A stretch of DNA of 6,887 nucleotides, taken from Chromatiales bacterium. Lineage in GTDB: Bacteria > Pseudomonadota > Gammaproteobacteria > SZUA-152. Of this stretch, positions 4,120 to 6,887 are shown one piece after another. A program made the translations under genes and the position numbers. Under the pieces are notes generated by a model that saw only the letters and a list, made by a program, of their open reading frames with translations, searched no databases and was not told the origin of the DNA. Where the stretch lies: NCBI GenBank assembly GCA_026999335.1, contig JALTPW010000973.1, positions 1 to 6,887 of the forward strand. Direction: 5' to 3'. Within the stretch, counting starts at the first letter, position 1, and each line of letters starts with the position of its first letter.

Positions 4120-6887
4120 GTGAAATATATCAAGCCGGTTGTAGGTAAAGATGTTGACAATAATGAACCCCGTCATTTTTCAGAAACATGCGATAAGAGA
4201 TTTCAGCAGCAGCGATGGTGTTTTTTCGATAAATCCTTCAGAGTGCCGCCCGGAATAACGCGTGCCCTGGTACTGCTTGCAGCCTTAGGGGGCGGGTCTG
4301 TACAAGCCAAGCCTGATGTGACCTTCGTGGATCAATCCAATACCCCGAATACGAATATACCCGTTACGTTTGGCCAGGTATTTGCCTCGGGCGATGTCCC
4401 GGCGGGTCTGAGTGTAAGTATCAACGTGGGAGGAAACCCGTTACCGACCCAAGTTGATACCAAGGCGACTTACCCTGATGGCTCATTACGTCATGCGGTG
4501 ATTACTACCCGGTTGCCGACTCTCGGCGCGGGACAGGCTCTTGCGTCGGAAATCGTTACCATCAACCCGACGGCGGGTGGCGCCGTGGTCAGCGCAGCAG
4601 ATTTGTTGGCAACCCGCTTTGACGCGGTCATTGAACTGACCTTGGAGGGCGTTGTTTACACGGCGTCGGCGCGCGAGGCGCTGTCAGCCGATAGTGGCAA
4701 GCGTTGGCTCGAAGGCCCCCTGGTGAGCGAATTTACGCTTAAACGCCCGTTTAAAGCCGGCGATGGCTCGATACATCCGCACCTCATGGCACGTTTTGAT
4801 GTACGTGCCTACCAGGGGCTGGAGAGTGTGCGGGTGGATGCCATCGTGGAGAATAACTGGATCTATGTACCCAAGCCCAGCAACTTTACCTATGATGTCC
4901 GTGTGCTTGTCGGTGGCGCGGAGGTCTACAGCCTGACCCAGCTTACTCACTATCGACGCGCCCGCTGGCATAAGGTCTTCTGGTGGGGGCGTGAGCAAAC
5001 CGTTTATGTTCGCCATGACACCGACTATCTGCAGCGAACCAAGGCGGTTCCGCACTATGATCCGGCGGTGATAGCGAGTGAATCGGGTCTTGCGCAGATG
5101 GAGCAAAGTGTTTATACCCCGATGGACAATGTTGATCTTCAGGTTTACATGCCGGCGGCCGGCGGGGATCCAGCCATTGGGCCGCTGCCGCGTTGGTCAG
5201 CCTTGTATCTTATCAGCGGTGATGTACGTGCTTACCGCGCCGTATTGGCGAATGGTGATGCCGGTGGCTCCTATTCCATACATCTGCGTAAACAATTGAC
5301 GGATTACCCTGTCAGTATCGATGACCACCCCAGGCTTGGAAATAATTCCACTGGCGTCGATAAACCCGCCTCATGCACAGAGACAGGGACGAATTCGGAC
5401 ACATGGGTCTGCAGAAACCCATATACTCCGGATAGCGCCCATCAGCCTTCTATTGCTTATCTTCCTTATTTATTAACCGGTGATCATTTCTATCTTGATG
5501 AGCTGCTCTTTTGGGCAACCTACAATTGGATTCATATGGGTTATTCCACGCGAGAAGAGGAGAAGGGGATACTGAAGGGGCAGATTCGTGGACAGGCCTG
5601 GTCGTTACGCACCTTGGGTCAAACAGCCTATATCTTGCCGGATGCCCATCCAATGAAGGCTTATTTTACTGAAAAGCTGGGTAATAACCGTGACCGGTTG
5701 ATGGCGTTTTATGTTGATGATCCAGAGGCGAACAAGCTGGGAGTGGCACACAACTATCAGTCATTGGACTATGTAGCAAAGCCCTGGATGGATGACTTTT
5801 ATACTTGGAGTATAGGTTATCTGATCGAGTTGGGCTTTACAGATTTTCAAGCGATTCTGGAATGGAAATCGAAATACCCGATAGGACGGATGACGTCAGC
5901 GGATGATGAATATTGCTGGATCTTCGGCGCTGTTTATACACATGACCTCGGACCGGATACATCTCGCTGGGGTGGTAACCCGGATAACTGGTTCCAGACT
6001 CTTTCAGAGGTCTATCAGGCAACCTACGCCAACTGGGAAAACGACGACGGCAGTCGCCTTCTCGACCAGCCTTGCGGCGGTATTGAAATGGCTGCCTGGC
6101 TCAGCAAGAAAGAAGACCGTCCTTATGCCGTAGGGGAAATGTATGGGCATGCTTCGTCCCCCTTCGGTTATCCGGCCAATCTACAACCCGCTCTGGCCAC
6201 GCTGGTGGACGCCGGGATCCCGAATTCAGATTTGGCATGGACACGCCTGACAACCTCCGCGTCCCGTCCTGCTTATTCGGGATCCCCTCAGTTTGCGGTT
6301 TCCCCCCGCCTGCTGAATCCACAGGATCCCCGGCCGGATGTTAATTTCAGTGCTGACCGGGTCAGTGTGCGAGCTGGCGAACAGGTAACGCTTGCGTGGC
6401 AAGTGGCGGGGGCGGAGAGTTGTGTGGCAAGCGGTGCCTGGTCGGGTGACAAGCTCTTGTCCGGTACCTTTGACACCGGCCCCATCAATACGGCGACCGT
6501 TTATACGCTGAATTGCAGCGGGGCCAATGGCGATACGGCACGCTCGGTGCTGGTTTCCCTGAGCAATGCCGGGTCTGCACCCCGTGTTAACCTTAGCGCC
6601 ACCCCTGCCAGCATCGTTGCCGGTAATAGCACTACCCTCAACTGGTCAAGCGTTGGCGCCGACAGCTGCACCGCCAGCGGCGCCTGGAGTGGCAGCAAAG
6701 AGATCAGTGGTAGCAAGGCTGTCAGCCCCGCAAGCGACAGCACCTACACCCTTACCTGCACAGGTAGCGGTGGCAGTGCCAAGCGCTCCTTTGAGATCAC
6801 GGTTACGCCCGTCGCCCAAAACAAAACCTCTGCAGGGGCGGGCTCTTCCGGTCTCTGGTCTCTTCTGTTTCTGAGCTTGACAATGGT
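4120..6887 (+). CDS. Large secreted multidomain protein: RIFT-barrel-like, toroid-like and Ig-like domains (3' end outside window)
   Basis: 922 codons are open to the window edge. Residues 1-46 are a polar leader, then ALVLLAALGGGSVQA (49-63) forms a signal-peptide core, with cleavage likely after Ala63. Residues 66-150 contain GQVFASGDVPAGL, then LPTQVDTKATYPDGSLRHA, a pattern like the N-terminal RIFT barrel of PcRGLX/YetA-type proteins (rhamnogalacturonan-lyase relatives). Residues 195-300 are beta-rich. Residues 435-700 are Trp/Tyr/His-rich with helical blocks (HQPSIAYLPYLLTGDHFYLDE at 441-461 without its last residue, RGQAWSLRTLGQTAY at 490-504), suggesting an alpha/alpha toroid. Residues 740-814 and 822-897 are two Ig-like repeats, each with a Cys pair (768/799 and 850/880) and a shared ASGAWSG. 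The end, GAGSSGLWSLLFLSL, resembles the start of a GlyGly-CTERM-type sorting tail; only the basic cluster is probably missing. Cys419 and Cys431 may also pair. Likely role: cell-surface polysaccharide cleavage or binding; catalytic residues and substrate are unknown. Base usage is less GC-rich than in purM-purN, which may mean transfer. Confidence 0.88.
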   Translation, partial: MKYIKPVVGKDVDNNEPRHFSETCDKRFQQQRWCFFDKSFRVPPGITRALVLLAALGGGSVQAKPDVTFVDQSNTPNTNIPVTFGQVFASGDVPAGLSVSINVGGNPLPTQVDTKATYPDGSLRHAVITTRLPTLGAGQALASEIVTINPTAGGAVVSAADLLATRFDAVIELTLEGVVYTASAREALSADSGKRWLEGPLVSEFTLKRPFKAGDGSIHPHLMARFDVRAYQGLESVRVDAIVENNWIYVPKPSNFTYDVRVLVGGAEVYSLTQLTHYRRARWHKVFWWGREQTVYVRHDTDYLQRTKAVPHYDPAVIASESGLAQMEQSVYTPMDNVDLQVYMPAAGGDPAIGPLPRWSALYLISGDVRAYRAVLANGDAGGSYSIHLRKQLTDYPVSIDDHPRLGNNSTGVDKPASCTETGTNSDTWVCRNPYTPDSAHQPSIAYLPYLLTGDHFYLDELLFWATYNWIHMGYSTREEEKGILKGQIRGQAWSLRTLGQTAYILPDAHPMKAYFTEKLGNNRDRLMAFYVDDPEANKLGVAHNYQSLDYVAKPWMDDFYTWSIGYLIELGFTDFQAILEWKSKYPIGRMTSADDEYCWIFGAVYTHDLGPDTSRWGGNPDNWFQTLSEVYQATYANWENDDGSRLLDQPCGGIEMAAWLSKKEDRPYAVGEMYGHASSPFGYPANLQPALATLVDAGIPNSDLAWTRLTTSASRPAYSGSPQFAVSPRLLNPQDPRPDVNFSADRVSVRAGEQVTLAWQVAGAESCVASGAWSGDKLLSGTFDTGPINTATVYTLNCSGANGDTARSVLVSLSNAGSAPRVNLSATPASIVAGNSTTLNWSSVGADSCTASGAWSGSKEISGSKAVSPASDSTYTLTCTGSGGSAKRSFEITVTPVAQNKTSAGAGSSGLWSLLFLSLTM
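6337..6810 (+). repeat. Tandem Ig-like domain duplication inside the large gene
   Basis: Two consecutive coding units of about 75-80 codons share the same pattern: VNxSA-x-5-V-x-AG-x-xxTLxW, then SC-x-ASGAWSG, then TYTL-x-C-x-G. The first covers residues 740-814 and the second residues 822-897. The shared ASGAWSG is encoded with different codons in the two copies, so the duplication is not recent. Such Cys-paired repeats are common near the C-terminus of secreted bacterial proteins, usually as spacers or carbohydrate-contacting modules just before the cell-surface anchor. Confidence 0.8.

Noticed and set aside
4684..5106. 140-codon open frame on the minus strand inside the large gene
   Set aside because: It lies antisense to a well-supported secreted protein with clear domain motifs on the + strand, has no recognisable protein features, and is a shadow of that frame.
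6566..6874. 102-codon + strand frame rich in Pro and Ala
   Set aside because: It is an out-of-frame reading of the second Ig-like repeat; its low-complexity composition comes from the repeated Gly/Ser/Ala codons of the real frame.

Overview
The window looks like a gammaproteobacterial chromosome, possibly a Chromatiales-type sulfur oxidiser. That placement is an inference from the protein sequences, the GC-rich purine genes and the style of dispersed intergenic repeats; no phylogenetic marker is present. It has two unlike halves. The left half (about 157-3227) is compact, GC-rich and all on the + strand. The right half (about 3228-6887) has an 892-base gene-free, partly AT-rich, repeat-laden stretch, followed by one large secreted-protein gene of more mixed base composition that runs off the window end.

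Left half: purM (step 5 of purine synthesis) and purN (step 3) are separated by a 188-base gap holding a hairpin-forming repeat and a second dispersed repeat. purN overlaps a small VOC/glyoxalase-fold gene by 4 bases (ATGA), and that gene overlaps a PAP2-family membrane phosphatase gene by 11 bases. purN, the VOC gene and the PAP2 gene therefore look like one translationally coupled unit. The last two have no obvious part in purine synthesis.

Middle (3228-4119): no convincing gene. In order it holds a second copy of the dispersed repeat seen before purN; a strong minus-strand intrinsic terminator with nested hairpins beside it (a possible small RNA); a short Cys-containing open frame on the minus strand that may be a gene remnant; an 80-base palindromic repeat; a 222-base AT-rich element with 21-base imperfect terminal inverted repeats (MITE-like); and two small hairpins and candidate promoters ahead of the large gene.

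Right (4120-6887, open at the right edge): a protein of more than 922 residues with a GTG start behind a good ribosome binding site. It has an export signal set back from the N-terminus, a domain resembling the RIFT barrel of the PcRGLX/YetA rhamnogalacturonan-lyase-like family, a beta-rich middle, a probable alpha/alpha toroid, two tandem Cys-paired Ig-like repeats and the start of a C-terminal anchor resembling GlyGly-CTERM. It is best read as a surface-sorted, carbohydrate-active or carbohydrate-binding protein of unknown substrate, and is the most interesting item here. No defence system, CRISPR array, tRNA or rRNA was found.
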